Shown here: positions 22,938 to 34,834 of the stretch, in pieces | How positions within the stretch are numbered: position 1 is the first letter of the stretch | How the letters are laid out: the number at the start of each line of letters is the position of its first letter | Source: Ampullaceana balthica | Lineage: Eukaryota > Mollusca > Gastropoda > Lymnaeidae | Direction of reading: 5' to 3' | Length of the DNA stretch: 64,000 nt | Assembly (NCBI GenBank): GCA_944989445.1 | Contig: CALYLW010000018.1 | Span: forward strand, 2,212,430 to 2,276,429 | Made by a program: the position numbers and the translations under genes | The notes under the pieces: model-generated | What the model saw: the letters and a program-made list of their open reading frames with translations, nothing else | Database searches by the model: none | What the model was told of the DNA's origin: nothing

Positions 22938-24474
22938 TAAGGTGACCAGATTTTCCGGAGCGCAAAGCGGGACAGGGTCACGCGGGGGGGGGTCCCCCTA
23001 GACTTTTTGGGGGGACCCCCCCCCCTCGACGGAAACGTTAAACGTTTTTGTGAAAAATGACTGTATAGCACTCTTTCCTGAAGAGCAAATACCAGTTAGA
23101 AAATTAACAGTTTGTAACCTCATACGGTAACGGTATATACCTTATTGCTTGAATGTGCTCATCCAGCGCGGATGCCTGATGTTTTAATTACACGCAGACG
23201 ATGGACCCCCCCCCCTGATCTGGTGCAGACCTAGTTTCATTCTCTGTAGGTGCTCCATACACATATTTCATTGACGAATGAATGCTTCTGAGAAGTTTTG
23301 GTTCTTGTAGAAGCGTGTCATACACTTTATCACAAGAATTAGAGGAACTCTCGTGAAACTCAAAATTGCAGTTCACCATTAACTTGGCTTCTAGTGTTTC
23401 CACTTTTAATTGTGTTTTTTCAGTTGTCCATATAACATTCATAGCAGAGAAAACTCTTTCAGTGACAGCGTTTGTTCCTCGGAGACACAAAACAAACTCT
23501 ACAATTTTCTGAATTTGCGCACATGGTAGATCTTTATTCTTGAAATGATGGAAGATTTCAACCCATCGACAGTCAACACTAGTCTGCTTACAATTCCAAT
23601 CTGCAATTTTTTCTGGTGAAGCAAATCGGCTAACGTAGCTAACTTCGTCAAATAACTCATCGATGTCAACATTCCGAATCTTTTGTCCAAAAAGTTGCAG
23701 ACTCTCCTGTACTTTTCCCCATGATGTTGTCTCTTTTAACGCAACCCAACTAAATGCATTCAGACATTCGAATTGCTCAACCCTCTGTTTCAGATATTCA
23801 GCACAGTTGTAAAAATTTACAACGGTTCTTGTAATGTCGGTTTTGCTCACCATTCCTTCCTCTTCTAATTGAGTAATCCGCATACGTACTTCATTGGGCA
23901 AAAAGTTTTTAGAGCTTCTCTCAGTGCATTTGTGTATTAAATCATCCAGTGCAGAAGAGGCTTCCAATGCTGTTACATTCTGTGCCTCTATGCGCAGAAT
24001 TGTTGCATGAAACACTGCAGCAATATTGTGTACGAAATAGAGCCACAATTCAGCACTGTTATTTTCAAAGAAGTTGCGGATGAGAGTGGGGCACTTCTCT
24101 TCTGACAAGAAATAAGACTTCAGTGCAGGAAACAATTTTAAGACTCTCTCCACTGCAGGCATCAGTGATAACCATCTAGTTTTCCCATATCCTAAAATGC
24201 GCTGGTATTCTACACAGGCAAATTCGCAAAATTCTTTGAATGACTCTACACGAACAGTGTAGATGTAGAAGTAATAATAGATTTTCATAATAAGTGCTTC
24301 CACGTGATTCATTTTTGCATAAAAATATGATTTGTAAAGAAAATAATTTTAAAAAGTCTCGTTCACAGAAAAAGCGGGACAAACGGGCGTCCCGCCGGGA
24401 CAAGTGAGGGTCGGCGGGACATGAGGTCTGAAATCGGGACTGTCCCGCCTAAATCGGGACGTCTGGTCACCTTA
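22938..24474 (-). mobile_element. hAT-superfamily DNA transposon, internally deleted
   Basis: Inverted ends taaggtgaccaga / tctggtcacctta. They are flanked directly by tattaat on both sides (22931-22937 and 24475-24481; 8 bp atattaat if the end base is shared). About 1.54 kb, with subterminal cgggac motifs in both arms. It carries a transposase frame on the minus strand that lacks its N-terminal half. Confidence 0.88.
23188..24312 (-). CDS. hAT transposase, C-terminal portion
   Basis: Uninterrupted 374-codon minus-strand frame. After a doubtful start (MNHVEALIMKIYYYF looks like non-coding read-through) it reads ILGYGKTRWLSLMPAVERVL, then EKCPTLIRNFF, ELWLYFVHN and finally a hATC-type dimerisation region with VEFVLCLRGTNAVTERVFSA. 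The RW motif and the C-terminal segment are typical of animal hAT transposases. The N-terminal zinc finger and the first catalytic Asp are not in the element, so it cannot act alone. The frame has no stop or frameshift, so it was intact until recently or has been kept (inference). Confidence 0.85.
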   Translation of the reverse strand: MNHVEALIMKIYYYFYIYTVRVESFKEFCEFACVEYQRILGYGKTRWLSLMPAVERVLKLFPALKSYFLSEEKCPTLIRNFFENNSAELWLYFVHNIAAVFHATILRIEAQNVTALEASSALDDLIHKCTERSSKNFLPNEVRMRITQLEEEGMVSKTDITRTVVNFYNCAEYLKQRVEQFECLNAFSWVALKETTSWGKVQESLQLFGQKIRNVDIDELFDEVSYVSRFASPEKIADWNCKQTSVDCRWVEIFHHFKNKDLPCAQIQKIVEFVLCLRGTNAVTERVFSAMNVIWTTEKTQLKVETLEAKLMVNCNFEFHESSSNSCDKVYDTLLQEPKLLRSIHSSMKYVYGAPTENETRSAPDQGGGSIVCV

Positions 24475-24519
24475 TATTAATGATACCAAATCTCCACCAC
24501 TAATATTTACTATATTTAC

Positions 24520-24850
24520 CCCATATGTACACAAATATTTAATATATATCTTATCTCTGCACTTATATTTACTTTATTTACCCCATATGTACACAAATAT
24601 TTAATATATATCTTATCTCTGCACTTATATTTACTATATTTACCCCATATGTACACAAATATTTAATATATATCCTGTCTCTGCACTTATATTTACTATA
24701 TAACCCATCTTTACCCTCATATTTACTATACACCAAATCTCTACCACTAATATGTACCATATACCCCATATCTCACACATATATTTACTATATACCCTAT
24801 TTCTAACGCTAAAATAATGCTCTGTCCCCACATTTGCCACTTATATTTAC
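24520..24850. repeat. 62-bp tandem repeat
   Basis: Three good 62-bp units (accccatatgtacacaaata ...) followed by shorter diverged units around atatttactatatacccc to about 24850. Confidence 0.88.
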
Positions 24851-24896
24851 CCAATGCCCCATCCCTATTACTATTAACTAACGCGCAATCTCTCTT

Positions 24897-25385
24897 CAAT
24901 TAACACTTACCCAAACTTCTTCTCACTACATCAATTACCCAAACGTCTTCTCACTACAACACATACCCAAAAGTCTTCTCACTACATCAATTACCCAAAC
25001 TTATTCTCACTACAACAATTACCCAAACGTCTTCTCACTACAACAATTACCCAAACGTCTTCTCACTACATCAATTACCAAACGTCTTCTCTCTACATCA
25101 ATTACCCAAACGTCTTCTCACTACATCAATTACCCAAAAGTCTTCTCACTACATCAATTACCCAAACGTCTTCTCTCTACATCAATTACCCAAACGTCTT
25201 CTCACTACATCAATTACCCAAAAGTCTTCTCACTACATCAATTACCCAAAAGTCTTCTCACTACAACAATTACCCAAACGTCTTCTCACTACATCAATTA
25301 CCCAAACGTCTTCTCACTACATCAATTACCCAAACGTCTTCTCACTACATCAATTACCCAAACGTCTTCTCACTACAACACCTAT
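24897..25385. repeat. 28-bp minisatellite
   Basis: About 17 units containing acccaaacgtcttctcacta, with variants acat/acaa and cgtc/agtc. Confidence 0.95.
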
Positions 25386-25509
25386 CCATTGCCACTTCCA
25401 TGTCACAACTACGAGCTTACAAAACACAAGTATAATTGATATAATTTCCTCCCAAACAATAAAGTTAACAGCATTCAAATAGTTTTAAATCGACCAACAC
25501 TTAGCCGTT

Positions 25510-26060
25510 TCAAACCGATTGCTGCACGCAGCAATGGAACCATTTCGTAAACCGATTGCTGCACGCAGCAAGGGAACCGTTTCAAACCGATTGCTGCACG
25601 CAACAAGGGAACCATTTCATAAACCGATTGCTGCACGCAACAAGGGAACAATTTCGTAAACCGATTGCTGCACGCAACAAGGGAACCATTTCATAAACCT
25701 ATTGCTGCACGCAGCAAGGGAATCGTTTCAAACCGATTGCTGCCGCAACAAGGGAACCATTTCGTAAACCGATTGCTGCACGCAGCAAGGGAACCGTTTC
25801 AAACCGATTGCTGCACGCAACAAGGGAACCATTTCGTAAACCGATTGCTGAACGCAGCAAGGGAACAATTTCAAACCGATTGCTGCACGCAACAAGGGAA
25901 CCATTTCATAAACCGATTGCTGCACGCAACAAGGGAACAATTTCGTAAACCGATTGCTGCACGCAACAAGGGAACCATTTCATAAACCTATTGCTGTACT
26001 AAACAAAGGAACCATTTCATAAACCGATTGCTGTACTCAACAAGGGAACCATTTCGTATC
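25510..26060. repeat. 35-38-bp minisatellite with two unit types
   Basis: About 15 units with accgattgctgcacgcaaca. The type ending accgtttcaa (35 bp) and the type ending accatttcgtaa (37-38 bp) are interspersed. Confidence 0.95.
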
Positions 26061-27350
26061 GACCCCGACATGTAATGAAGTTTAAACAGTCAAATTGGGT
26101 TGACTTCAAAACAAAGGTTCTCAAAATCTGGTGAGGTGCACCTGTAGTCAACTCCCCCTCCCCCCACACACTCACAAGATTAAAATCTACCAATAACAAT
26201 ACAAACATGTCTAACTGTCCGGGTGTCACCGTGTCACAAACCACGAAATCGCCACATGCACCAAGTGGAGAGCCCAACAGTTTAGAGCCACTGCCTTGCA
26301 ATCAGACTAAATGTGGGCCTATGTTTATTGGCGGTTCAGAACTGTTAGGAAATAATGTAATCCTAATGGAATACGTTGTGTCGGTCGAATGGTCAATAAC
26401 TGCTACTGTCGGCTGCCTCAAAATGCAACAGTCATATTTTGATTCAGTAATGTAAACATTTTTGTATTTTAATATAATTTTTTTTTGGGTCTTCCCTAGC
26501 ATCCTGACTTTTCTTGAATTTAAAAAACAAACAAACAAACAAACAAACAAACATGCAATAAAATACAAGATACACAAAAGAATTTTGTCGTCACAATAAC
26601 AAAGATTTTGTGTCACATGGTATAGTATAGAATCTATAGAAGGTAATTATATAATGTAAATTTAATTTAAACACCTGTGTTTGTTTACTCGTACTGATGA
26701 AGGCATTTGTTGAAACGGTTAATTAAAGATTTAATTTGTTTTAATAAAACTATTCGTATCTTGTATTTCATTTGAAAACTTAATAGCAGTATAATTCTGG
26801 CAGTTGTTTAATAGAAATTCTTATACTTAATTTTCAATTGCCCATAAATTCGGCAACTGTTGGTTTTTTTTAATATGCAGTTTCGTTTCAAAATAAGAGT
26901 TTCAGTACATCATCTTCTGTATTTTTATTATAAATGCCTTAACATTTTTTTCTTGTTATAGCTTTATTTTTTTCCCCGCGTTTTCTTAATTTATATTTCT
27001 TCCTGGCCGTCTGTTCCTAATTACACTTTTTAAAAATCACTTAGCCCGAAACTCGTACTTGTACTTCGACATTCGATTCCAGCCCCGGCCCAAACATCAT
27101 CTTTACGACTCCGAAACTATTTCGGTTGAACATTTTCACGACTACCCATCACTTCCTAGCGGGAGAAGCGTGCATGTTAACTATATTTAGTTAGCGTTCA
27201 TTTTTACTGAAAAAAATAATTATAAGAAATTTTAAATCGCAGCCCATAAATAAGAGAAAGGAAAAAAAAAGGAAAAACGATTTTCCCCCCAATGAAGACG
27301 AAATGAACACCACAAAGAAAATGTTCTAGAGTAACCAATTCAAAAAAAAA
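26061..27350. other. Stomatin intron 1, proximal part
   Basis: No gene seen. A (CAAA)n run lies at 26526-26551. The last stretch before the exon 1 donor is A/T-rich. Confidence 0.5.
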
Positions 27351-27355
27351 CTCAC

Positions 27356-27764
27356 CACCGATAATCACGTCTTCGTCCTTGTCTTTCCCCTTCACAGCGG
27401 ATGCTGGCCTTGAGTTGGACATTTTCCCAACGTCGGCGACTTCGCGGCTCGGATGATGTTTCCCCTTGGATGAGCGTTTGACAGCTACGCCTTGCGCCGG
27501 GCCTTCCCCTCCCGCACCTCCCTCGGCGCTAATCCCAGCGGGCTTCGCGTGATGAACCTCCACGTCCGGCTGCCCGTCGGGTGAGCGTCTGTCGTTCTGG
27601 CGCACCACGCCGAGGTAGTTGTCGTGCTCGCTGGGCTGCAGTGGCGTGTCCTCGATGTGGTAGTCTGGGACCTCCAGCTCCTCTTCGGCGTCGTGTGCGT
27701 GGGGCGGGGAGTTGTCGGTTTCACTCGCTTGGAATCCTGGTTCCGGTGATATTCGATTGGACAT
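27356..27764 (-). CDS. Stomatin/MEC-2-like protein, exon 1 (disordered N-terminus)
   Basis: Minus-strand first coding exon of 409 bp, beginning MSNRISPEPGFQ and ending KDEDVIIG plus one base at the donor gtgagt (27350-27355). It is GC-rich compared with the surrounding intron. The 136 residues are acidic, then proline- and glycine-rich, then basic (VKRSSKGKHH), with no hydrophobic segment: a cytosolic N-terminal tail like the long one of MEC-2. Phase 1 joins it cleanly to exon 2 at 1424-1530, reading DVIIGG-ANNSPQDNG and then the hairpin. The intervening intron is about 25.8 kb. Reading on into the intron adds a low-complexity tail that I treat as non-coding. I could not identify a promoter or 5' UTR acceptor upstream. 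Confidence 0.82.
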
Positions 27765-28051
27765 AGAGGCGAAGCTTTATTTTCACTGGGATGTGAAGGA
27801 CGTGTTCAAATTATTCCAGGATGTTGGTTGGCTGTGGGAAGCTGTGTACTGCACAACGATGGAAGATGTTTTAATCCTTCTTTTATTTTTTTTCTTCTTT
27901 TTTTATTTTGTTTCTACCTCAGTTATTTATTTTTACTTTTAAATTGATTTTACCCTCCGCTAACTGAAAAACAAATAAAGGGAAAAGACAGTAATAAACG
28001 TAATATGATAATGCCACAATATAAACAAGCCAAAGCATTGATAAGTGTATC

Positions 28052-28316
28052 TTATCTTATCTATACAGACGCTCCTTCTATGCAGAAGATAGTTGCGTCC
28101 ACAGACCATGACAGATGATCTGTTGGCAAGTGATGCAGCAGTCACAGGCCACGGCTTTGTGGGTTCCACGCATTACCCAGCCGCCTAACATTCGGAGCGG
28201 GGTGACTCAGGGACGCCCTAGGCCCCTGGAACAAACCCTTGCCTTCGCACGGATTCGAACCCGTGACCATCGGTACGACAGTCCAGTGCGCTGCCACTCG
28301 ACCACCGCGTCCCGGT
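28052..28316 (-). mobile_element. tRNA-derived SINE with LINE-like 3' tail
   Basis: On the minus strand it starts ccgggacgcggtggtcgag and carries a pol III box A (TGGTCGAGTGG) and a perfect box B (GGTTCGAATCC) as in serine/leucine-type tRNAs. A ~150-bp body follows, then a tail complementary to acagacgctccttctatgca and a GATAA run. The tail matches the 3' ends of the LINE copies at 3213 and 45540. A second, tail-less copy is at 1629-1836. Confidence 0.88.
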
Positions 28317-28558
28317 GTACTTGAAATAAGGAAATAAATAACACAGTTTAGTTTTGCTTTAGACCTAAATTAACTTTAATCAAATAAAGAAAAAATACTT
28401 GTAATATCCTGTGAACCAGTAGCTGGTGCTCTAATCATGTTTTAAATGCGCGTTATCTCACAATTTGTGTAACAATAAAGATATTATTTATTAGTTTGTC
28501 ATTTCGATGAAAATTCTATTAAAACGCTGGGACTGATTCAGTGTTTCGTTGCTAATGA

Positions 28559-28652
28559 GAGAGAAAATGTAGTTTTTGGTTTATCGAGTCCATGACGTTT
28601 TTTTTTCTGCCTCTTGTTGCCCTGGCTCAAACCAAAAACGACATTTTCTCTC
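28559..28652. repeat. 24-bp-arm inverted repeat
   Basis: Arms at 28559-28582 and 28629-28652 (gagagaaaatgtagtttttg and its complement, one mismatch) are separated by 46 bp. Likely a small MITE or the remains of one. Confidence 0.7.
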
Positions 28653-30000
28653 CCCTGAACATGGCTAAGTAGAAAGAAAAAAAGACAGATACCATCCAGG
28701 TAAAAAAAACAGCCAATAGAAGCATTGTGTGATGACGAGTCTAATTTTACATATAGTTTCGCTTGACATAAGACATATTTTAAAACCCTCTAACTTATGT
28801 GCATTTTAATTTTTCCATCTCAGTAGGTTCAATTAGTTAAATGGTTCACCTTGAAGAAGTCTTACGGACCACTCCTTGACAGCGCCAACCAATGCTGATT
28901 TTGTCCTAAAGACATTCATGTGGAAGGATCCTGTACTCTATTTAAGACTGAGACAAAACTGAATCAACTTAAGCGTCACACTGTTCTTTTATCCACTCAG
29001 GAGAACTCACCTTACGAAAGCCATCATTGAGGTCATATCCTGCCCCACTTTTGAAAGCCTTGACCAAAGACTGGACTCATCCTAATCTGATAGCAGGACA
29101 CCTCATACGTTACCTCGTGAGTCTATTGCTTCTGGAATGTACCAGAGAACACAGAGTAGAACTAGGACACATTGTACGCGCCAAATGTTTCGTAGCAACA
29201 TCGCTGTGGTATTGCGAAATGAATTTGGGTTGCAGGATAAACTGACGTCACCGGCTGTCCTACCAATGGCCTCTTTCTCTTTTATTGTCATATTTTTAAA
29301 TAGTGTTCGGTACACATTAATAAATCATGATCGATCTGCATTCAATAACCCATGACGGTTGGACAATGCTAAGTTCTTTGGTCCATAAATTGCTAACTAG
29401 AGCAGCGTGGTTTGAAAATAACATCAGTGTTGTTCAGTGATAGTGTTATCGTAAATTTACTCAATAAATATATGTATAAATCAATGAAAATGCTCTTATT
29501 TTACAGTATTTAATGAAGAAAAAAATCATGGATATTTATGTTAGCTGACTGTATTGTGTATCTACAACAGGAACAAATAGATCATAAACGCTTTCAGTTT
29601 CCAATGAAGAAAGTGTATATCACAAAATTCACGGCGCAACTTGCTTTCAGGGAGCACTCCATACTCAGAAATTTCGCTCTACCACGTTCGAGAAAGCATC
29701 TAAAATTGAAGCAAGTCTTTTTTCTCGTTACGAAACGAGAAAAAGAATTAAGAATGCCGATATTCTATTAAACTCAAAGTTTAAGATAGTTTTTTTTTAA
29801 ATGCACGCGGTTTCGTCAAAATGTTACGGGCAGTGAATAATAATTTTTTTATTCAAACAAATAATGTGGTATCCATACAATTAGTCAAAACACCATGTTG
29901 GCTTCTGACACAAGTTTTTATTTGGTCAAAGAGGTCAGATGGGTTAAAACAAAACACAAACAAAATCAACACACGATTTTTTAGAATTTGACAGTGACAT
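28653..30000. other. Intergenic sequence upstream of the stomatin-like gene, no gene seen
   Basis: A back-to-back donor-like gtaaggtgag occurs on the minus strand near 29009-29018, but no reading frame or matching acceptor supports an exon. Confidence 0.45.
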
Positions 30001-30715
30001 TTGTATTGCAGAGGCGTCACTAAAGGGGTGCGGACCGCACCGCGTGAACACCATCACAAAGGGTAGCACCAAAATGTAAAATTCTTTATGTTATGGTTAT
30101 TTAACACTAAGAGATTCAGCGGAGTTCTATGGGAAAAGTTGTGAGGGGGTTACACCATGAGCTACCGCACTGGATGACACCAACCCTAGTTGTAAGGGGG
30201 TGACACCATGAGGTACGCACTGGATAACACCATGAGCTACCACACTGGATGACACCATGAGGTACTGCACTGGGTTACACCATGAGCTACTGCACTGGAT
30301 AACACCAAACCTAGTTGTAAGGGGGTGACACCATGAGGTACGCACTGGATAACACCATGAGCTACCACACTGGATGACACCATGAGGTACTGCACTGGGT
30401 TACACCATGAGCTACCGCACTGAATGACACCATGAGCTACCGCACTGGATTACACCATGAGGTACTGCATTGTGTGACACCAACCCTAGTTTTGAAGAAG
30501 TGACACGATGAGCTACCGCACTGGGTGACACCAACCCTAGTTGTGAAGTGGTGACACCATGAGCTACTGCACTGGGTGAAACCAACCTCAGTTGTGAAGT
30601 AGTGACGCCATGAGCTATCGCACTGAAAAACACCATGAGCTACCGCACTGGATGACACCATGAGGTACTGCACTGGGTGACACCATGAGCTACCGCACTG
30701 GGTGACACCAACCCT

Positions 30716-31986
30716 ATTGTTGTATTTCGTCCGTCGTGGTTGACGATGACCACTCTCATCATATTTGCTGGGCCGCCACATGTGTCCTCTGGTGGCTTAT
30801 TAACCCTATTCTAGCACGAAAAAGGCGTTAGCATGTCGGGCAAGAGATGGATGCGGTCCCTTCAGGAGGGTTTTGGATACGGTCCTTTCTGGCTTGACGT
30901 TTTAACTTGGCAGTCTATTATCCTCACAGACAGCTGCGCCATTCCATATCATAGAGCGCCAGTTGGCTCAGTTACTGGCTGCTGCTTCCCATGAGTCATG
31001 ACCGATGCCGAAGGCCTTCAGAGCAGTTTTAAGTGCATCCTTGTAGCGCTTACGTGGACCTACGCGTGCTCTATGCCCTTCTGTAAGCTCACCATAGAAG
31101 AGCGATGGTCGGGCATGCGCACTACATGCCCCGCCCAGCATAGTTGACTTAGCATGAGGATAGTGTGGATGCTGGGGAGTCCTGACCTGGCTAATATTTC
31201 GGTGTCTGGAACTTTTTCCTGCCAATTTATTTTGAGAATTTTTCTAAGGCTTTTGTTGTGGAAGTGGTTCAGCAACCTCACATGGCGTTGGTATACAGTC
31301 CAAGTATCGCATGCATATAATAAGGTGGGGAGCACTACAGCTCTGTATACTTTTAGTTTTGTTTGGGTGTTGATTTCCCTTCTGTTCCAGACACTGTCAT
31401 GCAATCTACCGAATGCTGCGCTGGCCTTTGAGATTCTCGAGTTCACCTCGTCATCAATATTGGCCTTCTGGGACAGTGTGCTGCGAAGGTAGGTAAAGCG
31501 GCTCACTGTGTTGATTTTGTTGCCGTTGATGAATATGTTAGGCTCAGTATAGGATTTGCCTGGGGCCGGCTGGTACAACACTTCTGTCTTCTTTGTGCTG
31601 ATAGTGAACCCAAAGTTAGAGCACGCACTGGAAAATTTATCAGCACTTAGTTGCAGTTGTGCTTCAGAGCCCGCGTTAAGGGCACAATCATCAGCAAAAA
31701 GAAGGTCCAGGATGTTGTCTGATTTGACCTTTGTCTTAGCCTTAATCCTCCTGAGGTTGACCAGACGACCATCAGTGCGATACCTAAAGTCCATGCCTAC
31801 ATTGCTATTCCTGAAGGCCTCTGTAAGCATGGCTGAGAACATAAGGCTGAACAATGTTGGGGCCAGAACACAGCCTTGCTTAACGCCATTTGTGACAGGG
31901 AATGGTTTAGAGACCTCTCCGTTGTCCTGGACTCGAGCCTGCATGCAACCATGGAATTGCCTTACAATGGCTATATACTAATTTGG
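30716..31986 (-). mobile_element. 5'-truncated LINE inside the minisatellite
   Basis: Interrupts the array between two copies of acaccaaccct (30705-30715 and 31987-31997), the likely target duplication. It has the same family traits as the LINE at 5551-6384, including the 3' end gacggacgaaat (sense). Confidence 0.85.
31060..31944 (-). pseudogene. LINE reverse-transcriptase fragment (palm and thumb)
   Basis: Minus-strand frame of 294 codons with NGVKQGCVLAPTLFSLMF and the catalytic FADD box (LLFADDCALNAG), a variant of YADD, followed by KLKVYRAVVLPTLLYACDTW. About 90 bp after RWAGHVVRMPD-like CWAGHVVRMPDH the frame shifts. The continuation (FYGELTEGHRARV ... SWEAA, 31108-30968) is in another frame. 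The N-terminal half and the zinc-finger end are missing. Dead copy. Confidence 0.88.
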
Positions 31987-34526
31987 ACACCAACCCTAGT
32001 TGTGCAGTGGCTACACCATGAGCTACCGCACTGGGTGACACCAACCTCAGTTGTGAAGGAGTGACACCATGAGCTACTGCACTGAAAAACACCATGAGCT
32101 ACCGCACTGGATGACACCATGAGATACTGAAATGGGTGACACCATGAGCTACCGCACAGGGTGACACCAAACCCAGTTGTGAAGGAGTCACACCATGAGC
32201 TACCGCACTTGATGACACCATGAGCTACTGCCCTGGATGACGCCATGAGATACTGCACTGGATGACGCCATGAGATACTGCACTGGGTGACACCATGAGC
32301 TACCGCACTGGGTGACACCATGAGCTATCGCACTGGATGACACCATGAGCTACCGCACTGGGTGACACCATGAGCTACCGCACTGGGTGACACCAACCCC
32401 AGTTGTGAAGGAGTGACACCATGAGCTGCCGCACTGGATGACACCATGAGCTACCGCACTGGGTGACACCATGAGCTACCGCACTGGGTGACACCATGAG
32501 CTACTGCCCTGGGTGACACCATGAGCTACCGCACTGGATGACACCATGAGCTACTGCCCTGGGTGACACCATGAGCTACCGCACTGGATGACACCATGAG
32601 CTACTGTCCTGGGTGACACCATGAGCTACCGCACTGGATGACACCATGAGCTACTGCCCTGGGTGACACCATGAGCTACCGCACTGGATGACACCATGAG
32701 CTACTGCCCTGGGTGACACCATGAGCTACCGCACTGGGTGACACCATGAGCTACCGCACTGGATGACACCATGAGCTACTGCCCTGGATGACGCCATGAG
32801 ATACTGCACTGGGTGACACCATGAGCTACCGCACTGGATGACACCATGAGCTACCACACTGGATGACACCATGAGATACTGCACTGGGTGACACCATGAG
32901 CTACCGCACTGGGTGACACCATGAGCTACCGCACTAAGTGACACCAACCCCAGTTGTGAAGGAGTGACAACATGAGCTACCGCACTGGATGACACCACGA
33001 GCTACATCATTGGATGACACCATGAGGTACTGCACTGGGTGGCACCATTAGCTACCGCACTGGGTGACACCATGAGCTACCGCACTGGATGACACCATGA
33101 GATACTGCACTGGGTGACACCATGAGCTACCGCACTGGGTGACACCCTGAGCTACCGCACTGGGTGACACCAACCCCAGTTGTGAAGGAGTGACACCATG
33201 AGCTGCCGCACTGGATGACATCATGAGCTACAGCAGTGGATGACACCATGAGCTTCTGCACTGGATGACACCATGAGCTTCTGCACTGGATGACACCATG
33301 AGCTACCGCACTGGATGACACCATGAGATACTGCACTGGGTGACACCATGAGCTACCGCACTGCGTGACACCATGAGCTACCGCACTGCGTGACACCATG
33401 AGCTACCGCACTGCGTGACACCATGAGCTACCCTACTGCGTGACACCATGAGCTACCGCACTGGGTGACACCAACCCCAGTTGTGAAGGAGTGACACCAT
33501 GAGCTACCGCACTGCGTGACACCATGAGCTACCGCACTGCATGACACCATGAGCTACCGCACTGGATGACACCATGAACTACAGCATTTGATGACACCAT
33601 GAGCTACCGCACTGGGTGACACCATGAGCTACCGCACTGGATGACACCATGAGCTACCGCACTGGGTGACACCAACCCTAAGTGTGAAGGGGTGACACCA
33701 TGAGATACCATGAGATTTACCCTAGTGACGACTCTGTTGAATTGTATGCAACACACAAAAAGTTAATCTCATAATATTAGCACTTTCTGAATATATCATG
33801 ATGCCAGGTCTCTTAGATTGTGTACTGTAACGTTCAAACCAATCGTGTTATAACAAAAATTGGACGACGATCAAGTGTGTTCAATCTTTCATTAAAGCTT
33901 TTAGAATGTGTACAATTGCGTAGTTTTCGTATATCTTTAAATGACATTAGCGAATTTCATAAAAATAAATAAATAAATATAAGCAGATAGTTCACTATTA
34001 ACAAACTTTAACAATTATTGTCGATCAAGTTCTTGAAAATCTCAACTGTGTTATTTTAAAAATCTTTAGTGAACTTGTTCGTCAGCATTGCTACACCCCA
34101 TGACTACCTCCCCTTATAGACCAGTTAGCGAGTTTTGACTCTACGGGTCATATGGGATTACTGGGGCGGCGCAAGTGTTTGAGTGTATTAATCTGTTGAA
34201 GGTTTAAAAATTATAATAATACTAAGATGATCTTGGTATGTTTCCCAAATTACGAGATTTGTTTATGTATGAGATGTTGTATCTCGTGTTGTTTTATGTT
34301 TAACCTCAAGATTCTACACTAGACCATTCCCATGAAATCCACGGGTAAAAGGGGGGACATGTCATATTTTGCCCGTTTACCCTGGCTCGCTCTGGTTGGA
34401 ATAATTAATGTTTGCTATTTAATGATCTGCGCTTTTCTTGGGATTTACACTGTTTACTACTCCGGGTGCCACTTTTTTTTACCCCAGTCCTGGTGAATAG
34501 TATAAGGGGGTAATGTCTTATTTTAG

Positions 34527-34829
34527 CAATGACCTAAACAATGACCTAAACAATGACCTAAACAATGACCTAATCAATGACCTAAACAATGACCTAAACA
34601 ATGACCTAAACAATGACCTAATCAATGACCTAAACAATGACCTAAACAATGACATAAACAATGACCTAAACAATGACCTAAACAATGACCTAAACAATGA
34701 CCTAAACAATGACCTAAACAATGACCTAAACATTGACCTAAACAGTGACCTAAACAATGACCTAAACAATGACCTAAACAATGACCTAAACAATGACCTA
34801 AACAATGACCTAAACAATGACCTAAACAG
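34527..34829. repeat. 12-bp minisatellite
   Basis: About 25 copies of caatgacctaaa with scattered single changes (aatc, cata, catt). It is open on both strands because 12 is a multiple of three (LNND repeats on plus, FRSL on minus); not a protein. Confidence 0.97.
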
Positions 34830-34834
34830 GCCTT

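Larger units (their letters stand above)
30150..33715. repeat. 26-bp minisatellite (split by a LINE)
   Basis: Roughly 90 units of the type gacaccatgagctaccgcac, in two blocks (30150-30715 and 31987-33715). Recurrent longer units with caccaaccccagttgtgaag mark a higher-order pattern. The open minus frames are repeat artefacts. Confidence 0.95.
30009..33736. mobile_element. Inverted-repeat (hAT-like) element with an expanded minisatellite core
   Basis: Ends cagaggcgtcacta (left) and tagtgacgactctg (right) are inverted repeats. The flanks ttgtattg (30001-30008) and ttgaattg (33737-33744) form an 8-bp duplication with one mismatch. The interior near the left end (gcgtgaacaccatcac) resembles the 26-bp unit that fills the rest of the element. 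It also contains a LINE (30716-31986). No transposase, so a non-autonomous element. Confidence 0.8.

Noticed and set aside
24897..26060. Could the regularly spaced repeats be a CRISPR array?
   Set aside because: Units are contiguous without variable spacers, and the genome is clearly eukaryotic.
28230..28316. A genuine tRNA gene because of perfect box A and box B motifs
   Set aside because: The surrounding sequence does not fold as a full tRNA and continues into a SINE body with a LINE-like tail.
28960..29120. Possible non-coding 5' exon of the stomatin-like gene (donor-like gtgagt on the minus strand, near 29009)
   Set aside because: No convincing acceptor with a pyrimidine tract lies upstream of the exon 1 ATG, and no frame is open.
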